This document shows, piece by piece, positions 5,787-12,872 of a stretch of DNA of 13,416 nt. Source of the DNA: an uncultured Methylococcaceae bacterium. GTDB lineage: Bacteria > Pseudomonadota > Gammaproteobacteria > Methylococcales > Methylomonadaceae. Numbering within the stretch: the first letter of the stretch is position 1; each line of letters begins with the position of its first letter. The DNA lies in assembly GCA_913009515.1 (NCBI GenBank), contig CAJVYO010000016.1, positions 1-13,416 on the forward strand, given 5' to 3'. The notes beneath the pieces are model-generated. The model saw only the letters and a program-made list of their open reading frames with translations, did not search any database and was not told the DNA's origin. Both the position numbers and the translations under genes were made by a program.

Positions 5787-7601
5787 ATGAACCGCACGAT
5801 GAATATGACTATTTTCACTAAACCCTTAATAGTTTTAATCAGCATTATTATCAATCTATTTTCTATGGTGCAAGCCGATACCGAGATTAGATTAGGCGTA
5901 ACCGAACGATGTCCTTATATTTGTGCTGAAAATTCAGCCAATCAGGGAGTGCTAATTGATATTATAAAACGCATCTTTGAAAAATCTAACATTAAAGTAA
6001 GCATTAGCTATTTCCCAATGATGCGGACAATATCATTAATAAAATCTAAAGAAATTGATGGGGTTATTGGTATTTTGCAAAGAAATGCCCCTGAACTTAT
6101 TTTTCCCAATGAAAGTATCGGCCAAATCCGTTATTTATTTTATACCACCCCAAAAGATGACTGGCTTTATACCGGTTTAAATTCATTAAATAGCCGCACC
6201 ATTGCCGTTGAAAGCGGAAAATCCTACGGTGTTTTTGACAGCTACATTCAACGCTATAGCCACGATGAGGCATTAATTTTGCCACTTCATGGTAAAAATA
6301 TCAGCCAACGCATGATAAAATTGCTGCAAGCCGAGCGCATTAATTTATTCTTAGAAGATAAAAATATCATCGACTTTCATTATAAAAAAATGAAAATCGA
6401 AAATTTCAACGAAGCCGGTTCAATTCCCCCTGATAATCTATTTATCGGTTTTTCACCAAAGCACAGCAAGGCTCAAGTATTTGCAGATACGATCACTAAA
6501 GGTATCACTGAGCTTAGACATACCGGCGAATTTTCTCAAATATTAGCCAATTATGGCATGTCGGATTGGGTGGATTGGCAGCCTAGCCATCGAAATCCCT
6601 TTGCAGATAACTATAAGCAACGCTTAGAAAAAGCATTCCCTAAAACGCAAACAGCTAAAATTCACACCGCAACACTAATATTTGAGGCTTCAACTGCAAA
6701 GCAAACCTCTGGTTATTGGAAATATGCGGCAAAGTTCAAAGAATCCGTCGAACGTCTTTCTGGTGGAAAACTAACTGTACAACTTAAATTTGGTATCACC
6801 ACTGAGCAAGATATTGTAATGAATATTGCAGATGGTAAAACCCATATGGGTATGATTGCCACCAATAATCTAACGCCCTTTGCCCCTTCTCTAGGCTTTC
6901 TTGCCTTACCTTATCTATTTCCCAATGAAGCCGGCATTAAAAAGTTATTCCATGACCCGCTGATGAAAGAAATAGCACAGCGTTCAGCACTGGAATCTAA
7001 TGTTCGCCCTTTGAGCTTTTTTATTGGCGGCTATAGACTCTTGGCAAATAATAAAAGACAGGTGACAAAAACCACTGACTTGAAAGACTTACGCATTCGT
7101 GTTCCGCGCAATCAGTTAATGCTTGAAACCTTTCGTTCATGGGGAATAGAAGCCCTACCACTGCCTTGGACTGCAATATATCCGTCATTAGAATCTGGTT
7201 TAATTCAGGGACAAGAAAATCCTATCACCATTATTTTTGATGGCGTGAATATGAAAAAAGAGGCTTGGGAAGTCTTAAAATATATTACCAATATTCACTA
7301 TTTTATGTTTACAGCCCCGCATATGATTTCTGAATCGTTTTACCAACAATTAAGCGCTGAAAATCAGTTATGGATAACGCAAGCTGCAAAAGAAGCAGAA
7401 GCGTACAGCTGGGATAGTGTCAAAAAACAAGATGCAAAAATCACTCAATTTGCTAAAGATAAAGGCATGATTTTTATCGATCCGCTTAATGAAGTAGATG
7501 ATTGGCAAGCTAAAGCTCATGCTATTTGGCCTAATTTCTATTTTCGAGTAGGGGGAAAAGTGTTAGTCGACCGCGTGTTAGAGGTCATTAAAGACAAATA
7601 A
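5787..7601 (+). CDS. Periplasmic fusion of a family-3 and a TRAP (DctP) solute-binding domain
   Basis: A 604-residue exported protein with two complete ligand-binding domains. Residues 7-30 form a signal peptide ending VQA before D31; there is no lipobox Cys. Residues 33-265 resemble solute-binding family 3 (IRLGVTE start, LIDIIKRIFEKS, EIDGVIGIL, and a VESGKSYGVFD stretch in the second lobe). Where amino-acid binders carry a conserved Asp (GRID in HisJ), this protein has ERIN with Asn186, so the ligand may not be an amino acid. After a linker (about 268-290), residues 292-600 form a full DctP domain with the TRAP signature DLKDLRIRVP (431-440, Arg438 the usual carboxylate ligand) and GLIQGQENP (471-479). 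Typical DctP proteins are 300-340 residues with one domain. No DctQ/DctM or ABC permease is present, and a diguanylate cyclase gene follows 152 bases on, suggesting a sensory role. ATGs at 5787, 5799 and 5805 all lack a clear ribosome site. Confidence 0.85.
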   Translation: MNRTMNMTIFTKPLIVLISIIINLFSMVQADTEIRLGVTERCPYICAENSANQGVLIDIIKRIFEKSNIKVSISYFPMMRTISLIKSKEIDGVIGILQRNAPELIFPNESIGQIRYLFYTTPKDDWLYTGLNSLNSRTIAVESGKSYGVFDSYIQRYSHDEALILPLHGKNISQRMIKLLQAERINLFLEDKNIIDFHYKKMKIENFNEAGSIPPDNLFIGFSPKHSKAQVFADTITKGITELRHTGEFSQILANYGMSDWVDWQPSHRNPFADNYKQRLEKAFPKTQTAKIHTATLIFEASTAKQTSGYWKYAAKFKESVERLSGGKLTVQLKFGITTEQDIVMNIADGKTHMGMIATNNLTPFAPSLGFLALPYLFPNEAGIKKLFHDPLMKEIAQRSALESNVRPLSFFIGGYRLLANNKRQVTKTTDLKDLRIRVPRNQLMLETFRSWGIEALPLPWTAIYPSLESGLIQGQENPITIIFDGVNMKKEAWEVLKYITNIHYFMFTAPHMISESFYQQLSAENQLWITQAAKEAEAYSWDSVKKQDAKITQFAKDKGMIFIDPLNEVDDWQAKAHAIWPNFYFRVGGKVLVDRVLEVIKDK

Positions 7602-7625
7602 CATTGAATATCATATGGTTAATTT

Positions 7626-7654
7626 ATACTGTCAATGATAGAATCTGATAGTAT
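7626..7654 (+). terminator. Weak hairpin after the binding-protein gene
   Basis: ATACTGTCA (7626-7634) pairs with TGATAGTAT (7646-7654) in a 9-bp stem with one G-U wobble and an 11-base loop, followed by only TTTACTC. It may end or stabilise the upstream mRNA, but the stem is AT-rich and lacks a good T-run. Confidence 0.3.
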
Positions 7655-7671
7655 TTACTCAATAAAAAAAT

Positions 7672-7707
7672 ATGCTTGAAAAGCATCGAGTATTACATTG
7701 ATGCTTT
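7672..7707 (+). other. Alternative hairpins upstream of the diguanylate cyclase gene
   Basis: AAGCAT at 7681-7686 can pair either with ATGCTT at 7672-7677 (3-base loop) or, as part of AAAGCATCGA (7680-7689), with TTGATGCTTT at 7698-7707 (10 bp with one G-U, 8-base loop). The two folds exclude one another. The element lies about 50 bases before the cyclase start. Its function is unknown, and it may be only a by-product of AT-rich sequence. Confidence 0.3.
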
Positions 7708-7753
7708 AAATTCATAGATACATTATTTCACCTTAATTTAAGAAGAATTATAA

Positions 7754-9061
7754 ATGTATAATGAAACAGAAAAAGTTAAAAACCCTATTTCAATCAAGCT
7801 ATTAAATATCATCTTTAGTATCTATTTCTGTTTTACAATTATTATTACCGCCACACAAATTTTTATTGAATTAAAAGATTCAAAACAGGTGATTATGTCC
7901 GAATTACAATCTGTTGAGCAGTCTAATAAACGGGCGTTAGAACAGGCTTTATGGGTTTTTGATGATGAGCAGGTAAAAAGTATTGCCGATGGCGTCATTC
8001 AGTTGCAATTTGTCACCGGCCTATCAATTAAAGATAACAACGGCAAGCTGATGCTCTCAAGGGGCGAAGTCAATGATACCCATTTTATTTACCATCAATT
8101 CAAAATAAATCACGGTCAAGCCATTAGAGATCAAGCATTAAAAAAAATAGACCTTGCCGATATAGTGATTTTCTCAGATCGAAGTATTTTATTTGAACGC
8201 ACCAAAACTCGTGTCATCTCTATTATTATTTCTGCGGTGATTAAAAGTATTATCTTATGGCTTATTATTTTTTGGGTTTTAAAAAAATATCTGTTCAAAC
8301 CGCTATGTCAATTTGTACAAAATATTGAAAAGGTAGACTTAAACAGCTTAAACGACAAAACTATCTTCTTTGGCATCAAAGAAAAAAATGAACTAAAAGT
8401 CATTGAAAAATCATTTAATTCAATGCTTTGCCATCTTGAATTACAAAAAGAGCAATTGATTCATCATGAACAGCAATTACTGGATGCAAGCTATCAATAT
8501 AATGAGAAGCTAGAAATTACCGTTGCAAAAAGAACCCAAGAACTTGTCATCAGCAATGAAAAATTAAAAGCATTAGCCAATACCGACCCCCTAACAAAAC
8601 TCAATAATAGACGCTATTTTTTTGAATCCGGCCATAAATTATTAGCGACCGCTATAGAACGAAAACAGCCATTATTTGTAATTATGTGTGATATTGATTT
8701 TTTCAAAAAAATTAATGATGAATATGGGCATGCGGTAGGTGATGAAGCCTTAATTGCGTTTGCAAAAACAGTATCGTCCTTAGTCAGAGAGGGCGATGTG
8801 TTTGCAAGAATGGGTGGTGAAGAATTTGCGTTAATTATCTCAAATTTAGAATTTGATATCTCAGTAGCATTAGCCGAGCGTATTCGTCTCGCCCTTGCTG
8901 CAATCAAAATCGAATCAGAAGGCACAATCATTCAATTTACCGTCAGCTTTGGCATTGCCTCGTATCAAACAGACGATGAAAACCTCGATGATATCCTTCA
9001 TAAAGCAGATGTCAATCTCTATCGAGCCAAAGAAACCGGTCGCAATAAAATTTGTTTTTAA
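7754..9061 (+). CDS. Membrane diguanylate cyclase with periplasmic sensor region
   Basis: A 435-residue inner-membrane protein that should make cyclic di-GMP from two GTP. Layout: transmembrane helix about 14-36, periplasmic region about 37-154 with the ALEQALWVFDDEQ segment common in CHASE/Cache-like sensors of kinases and cyclases, second helix about 155-177, HAMP-like linker to about 225, coiled-coil-prone stretch about 228-275, and GGDEF domain 276-435. The active site is GGEEF (354-358), with metal-binding Asp313 in MCDIDFFKKIND. The inhibitory I-site RxxD is present as Arg345-Asp348, five residues before GGEEF, so product inhibition is likely. The domain ends with the usual ADVNLYRAKETGRN. 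There is no EAL or HD-GYP domain. It follows the double solute-binding protein, which could present ligand to the periplasmic region (inference). The upstream AAGAAG is a weak ribosome site. Confidence 0.93.
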   Translation: MYNETEKVKNPISIKLLNIIFSIYFCFTIIITATQIFIELKDSKQVIMSELQSVEQSNKRALEQALWVFDDEQVKSIADGVIQLQFVTGLSIKDNNGKLMLSRGEVNDTHFIYHQFKINHGQAIRDQALKKIDLADIVIFSDRSILFERTKTRVISIIISAVIKSIILWLIIFWVLKKYLFKPLCQFVQNIEKVDLNSLNDKTIFFGIKEKNELKVIEKSFNSMLCHLELQKEQLIHHEQQLLDASYQYNEKLEITVAKRTQELVISNEKLKALANTDPLTKLNNRRYFFESGHKLLATAIERKQPLFVIMCDIDFFKKINDEYGHAVGDEALIAFAKTVSSLVREGDVFARMGGEEFALIISNLEFDISVALAERIRLALAAIKIESEGTIIQFTVSFGIASYQTDDENLDDILHKADVNLYRAKETGRNKICF

Positions 9062-9155
9062 GCTTGATTGAGCTTTATGCACCAATAAAATCAGCCATAC
9101 ACTAAATACCTACCGTTAAACGCAATCAAATAAAAAGCTTTTTTTTCACCTTAAT

Positions 9156-9175
9156 ATGTAATATTATAACATTTC
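9156..9175 (+). promoter_or_regulatory. Zur box in the znuD promoter
   Basis: The minus-strand reading GAAATGTTATAATATTACAT closely matches the known gammaproteobacterial Zur operator (GAAATGTTATA-N-TATAACATTTC form). The core ATGTAATA-T-TATAACAT (9156-9172) is a palindrome with one broken pair in each half. It lies 31-47 bases before the znuD ATG and overlaps candidate -10 hexamers (TATTAT 9162-9167, TATAAC 9165-9170), as expected for zinc-dependent repression by Zur, whose gene is in the same operon. Confidence 0.85.
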
Positions 9176-9202
9176 ATTTTTACTTAGCATTTGATTTCTC
9201 CT

Positions 9203-11182
9203 ATGAGACTTATTTACCCACTGGCTTTACTTTCTGTAACCTGTACAGCAAAAGCCGAACAGCCACAAAAACTAGAGCCTATTATTATTTCCACGCCGCT
9301 ACATAAAAAAGCAGCCGAAACCATGCATCCGGTTAATATTTTGACCGGCACTGATTTAGCACTTAAACAAGGTGCAACCATCGGTGAAACTTTAAAGCAA
9401 GAATTAGGCATACATAGTAGTTCGTTCGGCTCTAGTGTTGGGCGGCCAGTGATTAGAGGGCAATTAGGTACACGCGTACAAGTACTGCAAAATGGCATTA
9501 GTAGTCTGGATATTTCCGATGTCAGCCCTGACCATGCCAATAGTACCGAAGGTATATTTGCCCAACAAATTGAAGTCTTACGCGGCCCTGCAAGTTTACT
9601 ATACGGTAGCGGGGCAATTGGTGGCGTAGTTAATGTTATCGATAATCGTATTCCCATGTATGTGCCTGAAACGCTGAAGACAACATTTTCACAAGGCTAT
9701 AATTCGGTTTCCAATGCATGGACGAGTGCCTTAAAAAATGAAGGCGGCGTGGATAAATTTGCTTGGCATCTGGATGGTTTTTTTCGGGAGAATAGCGCCT
9801 ACCAAGTGCCAAATAACGCCAATAAAACAGGCGTTGTGAGTAATACGGATGCACAAAAATGGAGTGCAACTGCAGGGGGTTCATGGAACGATGATTGGGG
9901 CATGTTAGGGCTTTCAATTAATTATCTAGATAATAATTACGGTGTGCCACCAGCAGATCCAGACGAGCTAGTACGCATCGCAATGCAACAAATTCGCTAT
10001 GATGTAAAGGCAGAAATTTATGAACCTTTTTCATGGGCAGAAACACTAAAATTACGCTTCTCGTATAATGATTATCAACATGTTGAACTCGAAGATGCCA
10101 TCACTGTTGGCACCCAGTTTGATAATCAAGGCATAGAAGCTCGTGCTGAATTAGTCCATAAAAAACTGGCTTTTATTGATCACGGAGCACTTGGCTTTCA
10201 GATGCAACATAAGGATTTTGAAGCGACAGGCGAAGAAGCCTTTATACCGCCATCTATTTTACAAAATTATAGTTTTTTTGCCGTTGAAGATATTCATGTT
10301 GGGGCAGTAACCTACGAAGCAGGATTACGCGTAGAGTATCAGCATATCGCAGCCGTAAATCATACGGACAAAGAACATACCCCGGTTAATTTTTCACTAT
10401 CCGCCTTATGGTCAGCAACCGATAATATTCAGCTTAGCTTGGCATTTACCCATGCTCAACGAGCACCTAATGTGCAAGAATTATTTGCCAACGGCGTACA
10501 TTTTGCAACACAAAGTTATGAGCTAGGTAATGAAGACTTAGCATTAGAAGCCTCGTATAATTTGGAAATGAGCTTTATAACCGAATGGCATGGCTTATCA
10601 ACTGAATTAAATGTGTTTCATAACTGGAGTAATGATTATATTATTCAACAAGCGACAGGAAATTATTTTAATTTAGATACTGAACAAATCAATGCCTCGT
10701 GTGACGGAAGTTGCTTACCGGTTTATCAAGTAGACCAACAAAATGCACGGTTTTATGGTTTTGAAGCTCAAGTTGCTTTTCCACTTTGGCATGCGGATAG
10801 TTATAGCTTTGATGGGCGACTATTTGCAGATTATGTACGCGGAGAATTAAATTCAGGCGGCAATGTACCGTTTATGCCGCCACTGCGTTATGGATTTCAA
10901 ATTGATGCCACCGCCTATTCAGACTTTTCAGCCGGCTTAAAATTAACCCGAGCAGCAAAACAAACCCATACTGCTAATAATGAAACTGACACCGCTGGTT
11001 ATGTATTACTGGATGTGAATATGGCGTATAACTGGCAAATTTCTCAGACGACCGATGCGTTATTTTTTGTAAAAGGTAATAACTTGCTGAATCAGACAGT
11101 ACGCAATTCTACGTCATTTTTAAAAGCCGTCGCACCAGAGCCGGGAATAGGTGCTGAAATCGGGGTGAAAATAAATTTTTAA
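9203..11182 (+). CDS. znuD: TonB-dependent zinc receptor (ZnuD type)
   Basis: A 659-residue outer-membrane receptor. The ATG at 9203 is preferred over the TTG at 9191; neither has a Shine-Dalgarno site. The signal peptide ends AKA before EQ (18/19), and a TonB-box-like stretch EPIIIST lies at 25-31. The plug domain (about 40-150) contains the ZnuD-like block LGIHSSSFGSSVGRPVIRG (69-86..), then SLDISDVSPDHA (101-112), IEVLRGPASLLYGSGAIGG (123-141) and NVIDNRIP. A 22-strand barrel follows and ends in the terminal Phe of EIGVKINF. Cys500 and Cys504 may form a small disulfide loop. ZnuD in Neisseria imports zinc, with energy from TonB. The Zur box upstream and zur downstream support zinc as the substrate. 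The znuABC inner-membrane transporter is not in this window. Confidence 0.9.
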   Translation: MRLIYPLALLSVTCTAKAEQPQKLEPIIISTPLHKKAAETMHPVNILTGTDLALKQGATIGETLKQELGIHSSSFGSSVGRPVIRGQLGTRVQVLQNGISSLDISDVSPDHANSTEGIFAQQIEVLRGPASLLYGSGAIGGVVNVIDNRIPMYVPETLKTTFSQGYNSVSNAWTSALKNEGGVDKFAWHLDGFFRENSAYQVPNNANKTGVVSNTDAQKWSATAGGSWNDDWGMLGLSINYLDNNYGVPPADPDELVRIAMQQIRYDVKAEIYEPFSWAETLKLRFSYNDYQHVELEDAITVGTQFDNQGIEARAELVHKKLAFIDHGALGFQMQHKDFEATGEEAFIPPSILQNYSFFAVEDIHVGAVTYEAGLRVEYQHIAAVNHTDKEHTPVNFSLSALWSATDNIQLSLAFTHAQRAPNVQELFANGVHFATQSYELGNEDLALEASYNLEMSFITEWHGLSTELNVFHNWSNDYIIQQATGNYFNLDTEQINASCDGSCLPVYQVDQQNARFYGFEAQVAFPLWHADSYSFDGRLFADYVRGELNSGGNVPFMPPLRYGFQIDATAYSDFSAGLKLTRAAKQTHTANNETDTAGYVLLDVNMAYNWQISQTTDALFFVKGNNLLNQTVRNSTSFLKAVAPEPGIGAEIGVKINF

Positions 11183-11183
11183 G

Positions 11184-11666
11184 ATGACTAAATTAATGCA
11201 TAACGACGAATTACAACACCCCCACAATCATCAAGCTTGTTTAGAACAAGCTTTACACATCGCGGATACTATTTGTGTCAAAAAAGGCGTGCGCTTAACC
11301 ACTATCAGGCGGCGTATTTTAGAACTTATCTGCTCTAGCCATAAAGCTATCGGTGCTTATGAATTACTGGATTTATTTCGTGTAGAAGATGCCAAAGCAA
11401 AGCCTGTTACCATCTACCGTGCATTAGATTTTTTAATAACCGCTGGGCTTGTTCATAAAATAGAATCACTGAATGCCTTTATTGGCTGTTTACAAGCTGA
11501 AAAACAACATCAATCCGTCATTTTAATTTGCGACCAATGCAAGAATGCTTATGAGCTTAATGCCGCTCCCGTATATGAGTCATTATTTACCATGAGTAAA
11601 AAAATTCAGTTTAAACCCACATCCTTAACAATAGAGCTGCACGGATTATGTGTTGCTTGTGCTTAA
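11184..11666 (+). CDS. zur: Zinc uptake regulator Zur (Fur family)
   Basis: A 160-residue DNA-binding repressor. The winged helix is about 25-95 (RLTTIRRRILELI, KPVTIYRALDFL), and the dimerisation domain follows. The structural zinc site is Cys116-x2-Cys119 plus Cys156-x2-Cys159. The regulatory site of E. coli Zur (His77, Cys88, His96, Glu111) has apparent counterparts at His91, Cys102, His109 and Glu124, with GLVHKIESLNAFIGC matching the Zur-specific segment and not Fur. The protein stops one residue after the last Cys, lacking the His-rich tail of E. coli Zur; the N-terminus is instead His-rich (HPHNH, 12-16). The ATG lies one base after the znuD stop with no ribosome site, so translation is probably coupled, and with the upstream Zur box this makes an autorepressed operon. 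A second ATG at 11196 is possible. Confidence 0.93.
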   Translation: MTKLMHNDELQHPHNHQACLEQALHIADTICVKKGVRLTTIRRRILELICSSHKAIGAYELLDLFRVEDAKAKPVTIYRALDFLITAGLVHKIESLNAFIGCLQAEKQHQSVILICDQCKNAYELNAAPVYESLFTMSKKIQFKPTSLTIELHGLCVACA

Positions 11667-11688
11667 GCTGAATTTACATCCGTTTTTT

Positions 11689-11711
11689 CAGATAAATAAT
11701 AATCTGTTTTT
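11689..11711 (+). terminator. Weak candidate terminator after zur
   Basis: CAGAT (11689-11693) pairs with ATCTG (11702-11706) around an 8-base loop and is followed directly by TTTTT. Five pairs is short for an intrinsic terminator, but its place 22 bases after the zur stop is right. Confidence 0.35.
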
Positions 11712-11741
11712 CACTTTGATGAAGCTATTAGTATTATAATA

Positions 11742-11802
11742 TTAGAGTTATTTAATATTGTTTTTGGTGCTTACTCGTTAGTGACATCATCAATAACTCT
11801 GA
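11742..11802 (+). other. Long inverted repeat in the leader of the barrel-protein gene
   Basis: TTAGAGTTATT (11742-11752) is complementary to AATAACTCTGA (11792-11802) over 11 pairs with one G-U, closing a 39-base loop that itself holds a small hairpin (TTACT/AGTGA). It ends about 25 bases before the AAGG ribosome site of the next gene. It resembles no riboswitch class that I recognise. The rest of this 170-base gap is AT-rich without other clear signals. Confidence 0.35.
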
Positions 11803-11836
11803 GCAACCAAATATAAATAAGTTAAAAAAGGTTATT

Positions 11837-12859
11837 ATGCAAGGTAATGTTATGCTTCGACAAATGTGGGCAATTTTTTTATTCATACCGATGATTGTTC
11901 AGGCCGAATGGCACGGCGGTGGTGATTTTAGCGTGTATTATACAGATGATGTGGGCTTATTTTCCGTGACCAGAAAGCTGTCTTTGGAGGAGGATCCGAC
12001 TCAACCGATTGTTGATGAGCCGGGACAGGGCGCTGATGCGGTCTATGATCCGAATGTGTATATCAAGTGGCTTACGCAAAATGAATTGGGTGAATTTGAG
12101 CTTGCCTTTGATGCGGGTGGGTATATTTTTCAAAATCATTCAGTCTATTCGCATGGTTTTTTTCAATTAACGCTGGCACAAGAGCTTAGTGCTGATACCA
12201 GAATAAAGTTACTGTATGACTTCGTACCTAGCTTATATATAGGTAAAAAGTCTTTATCACATGACAGCCATGAAGAATTTGAACAAGAAGCGGATGAACG
12301 ACTTGATAATCATATTTTGTCTATGAATTTAGAGCATAAGCTTCTTGATAACCTAGCTCTGCGTGCTTTAGTGCGATATGGTATGCGCGATTATGATGCT
12401 CCTTTTGCTTATCGAAATACACAGTTTTTTACGGTAGGATCGCATATAGAGTGGCAAATTAATCACTATGTGGAGTTATTGGCCGGGTACCATTTTGAAC
12501 GTGGTTATACAGATCACGCGAAAAGCGCGCAATATCATGATGATATTGGCTATATTAATCATTTTGCTTCCGCAGAATTAAAAATACATCTCTTGCCCGA
12601 TTTGCAGATGATGCTGATTTTCGATTATGAACATAACGATTTCACTAGTCCTTTTGCACAAGATATTCATCATAATGGCGAGGAAAACGTTTTTCAGGGT
12701 GAAATTGAGTTAGTTTATGAACTTACTGAGCATACTTCACTGAAAGGCGGTTGGCAGAGAGGCGCACGGAAATTTAATTATGAAACTCAGAATGCTTTTG
12801 ATACCTTCCTGACAGAGCAACTTGTTTGGTTATCTAATAACTCAGTCCTGATAAATTAA
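11837..12859 (+). CDS. Outer-membrane beta-barrel protein of unknown function
   Basis: I do not recognise a named family. The protein has up to 340 residues. ATG 11837 has AAGG 5 bases upstream, and ATG 11852 (335 residues) has AAGG 7 bases upstream and gives the neater signal peptide MLRQMWAIFLFIPMIVQA before EW. The mature part consists of repeated pairs of amphipathic beta strands separated by turns and polar, acidic or His-rich loops (SHDSHEEFEQE, QDIHHNGEEN), for example IKWLTQNELGEFELAFDAGG and ALRALVRYGMRDYD. This suggests a barrel of roughly 12-14 strands. It ends in Asn, not the usual Phe. The CDP-alcohol phosphatidyltransferase gene starts 13 bases later, so the two are probably co-transcribed. 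A role in substrate passage or envelope maintenance is only a guess. Confidence 0.7.
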   Translation: MQGNVMLRQMWAIFLFIPMIVQAEWHGGGDFSVYYTDDVGLFSVTRKLSLEEDPTQPIVDEPGQGADAVYDPNVYIKWLTQNELGEFELAFDAGGYIFQNHSVYSHGFFQLTLAQELSADTRIKLLYDFVPSLYIGKKSLSHDSHEEFEQEADERLDNHILSMNLEHKLLDNLALRALVRYGMRDYDAPFAYRNTQFFTVGSHIEWQINHYVELLAGYHFERGYTDHAKSAQYHDDIGYINHFASAELKIHLLPDLQMMLIFDYEHNDFTSPFAQDIHHNGEENVFQGEIELVYELTEHTSLKGGWQRGARKFNYETQNAFDTFLTEQLVWLSNNSVLIN

Positions 12860-12872
12860 ATCGAAGGATGAG

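Noticed and set aside
9060..9146. Long-range pairing TTGATTG (9064-9070) with CAATCAA (9123-9129) ahead of a T-run (9139-9146), as a terminator after the cyclase
   Set aside because: The 52-base loop and short AT-rich stem make it a poor intrinsic terminator, and the T-run does not directly follow the stem.
7726..9155. Identical TTTCACCTTAAT at 7726-7737 and 9144-9155, both upstream of genes
   Set aside because: A 12-base match between two places in 13 kb of AT-rich DNA is expected by chance, and the distances to the starts differ (17 and 48 bases).
9214..9657. Long antisense open frame within znuD
   Set aside because: It lies wholly inside a well-supported receptor gene, has no ribosome site or recognisable motif, and its sequence is what the opposite strand of the plug domain would give.
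11729..11746. Possible second Zur box (AT-rich palindrome around TATTATAATA)
   Set aside because: It lacks the TGT/ACA outer half-sites and has an even-length centre, unlike the box at 9156-9175.
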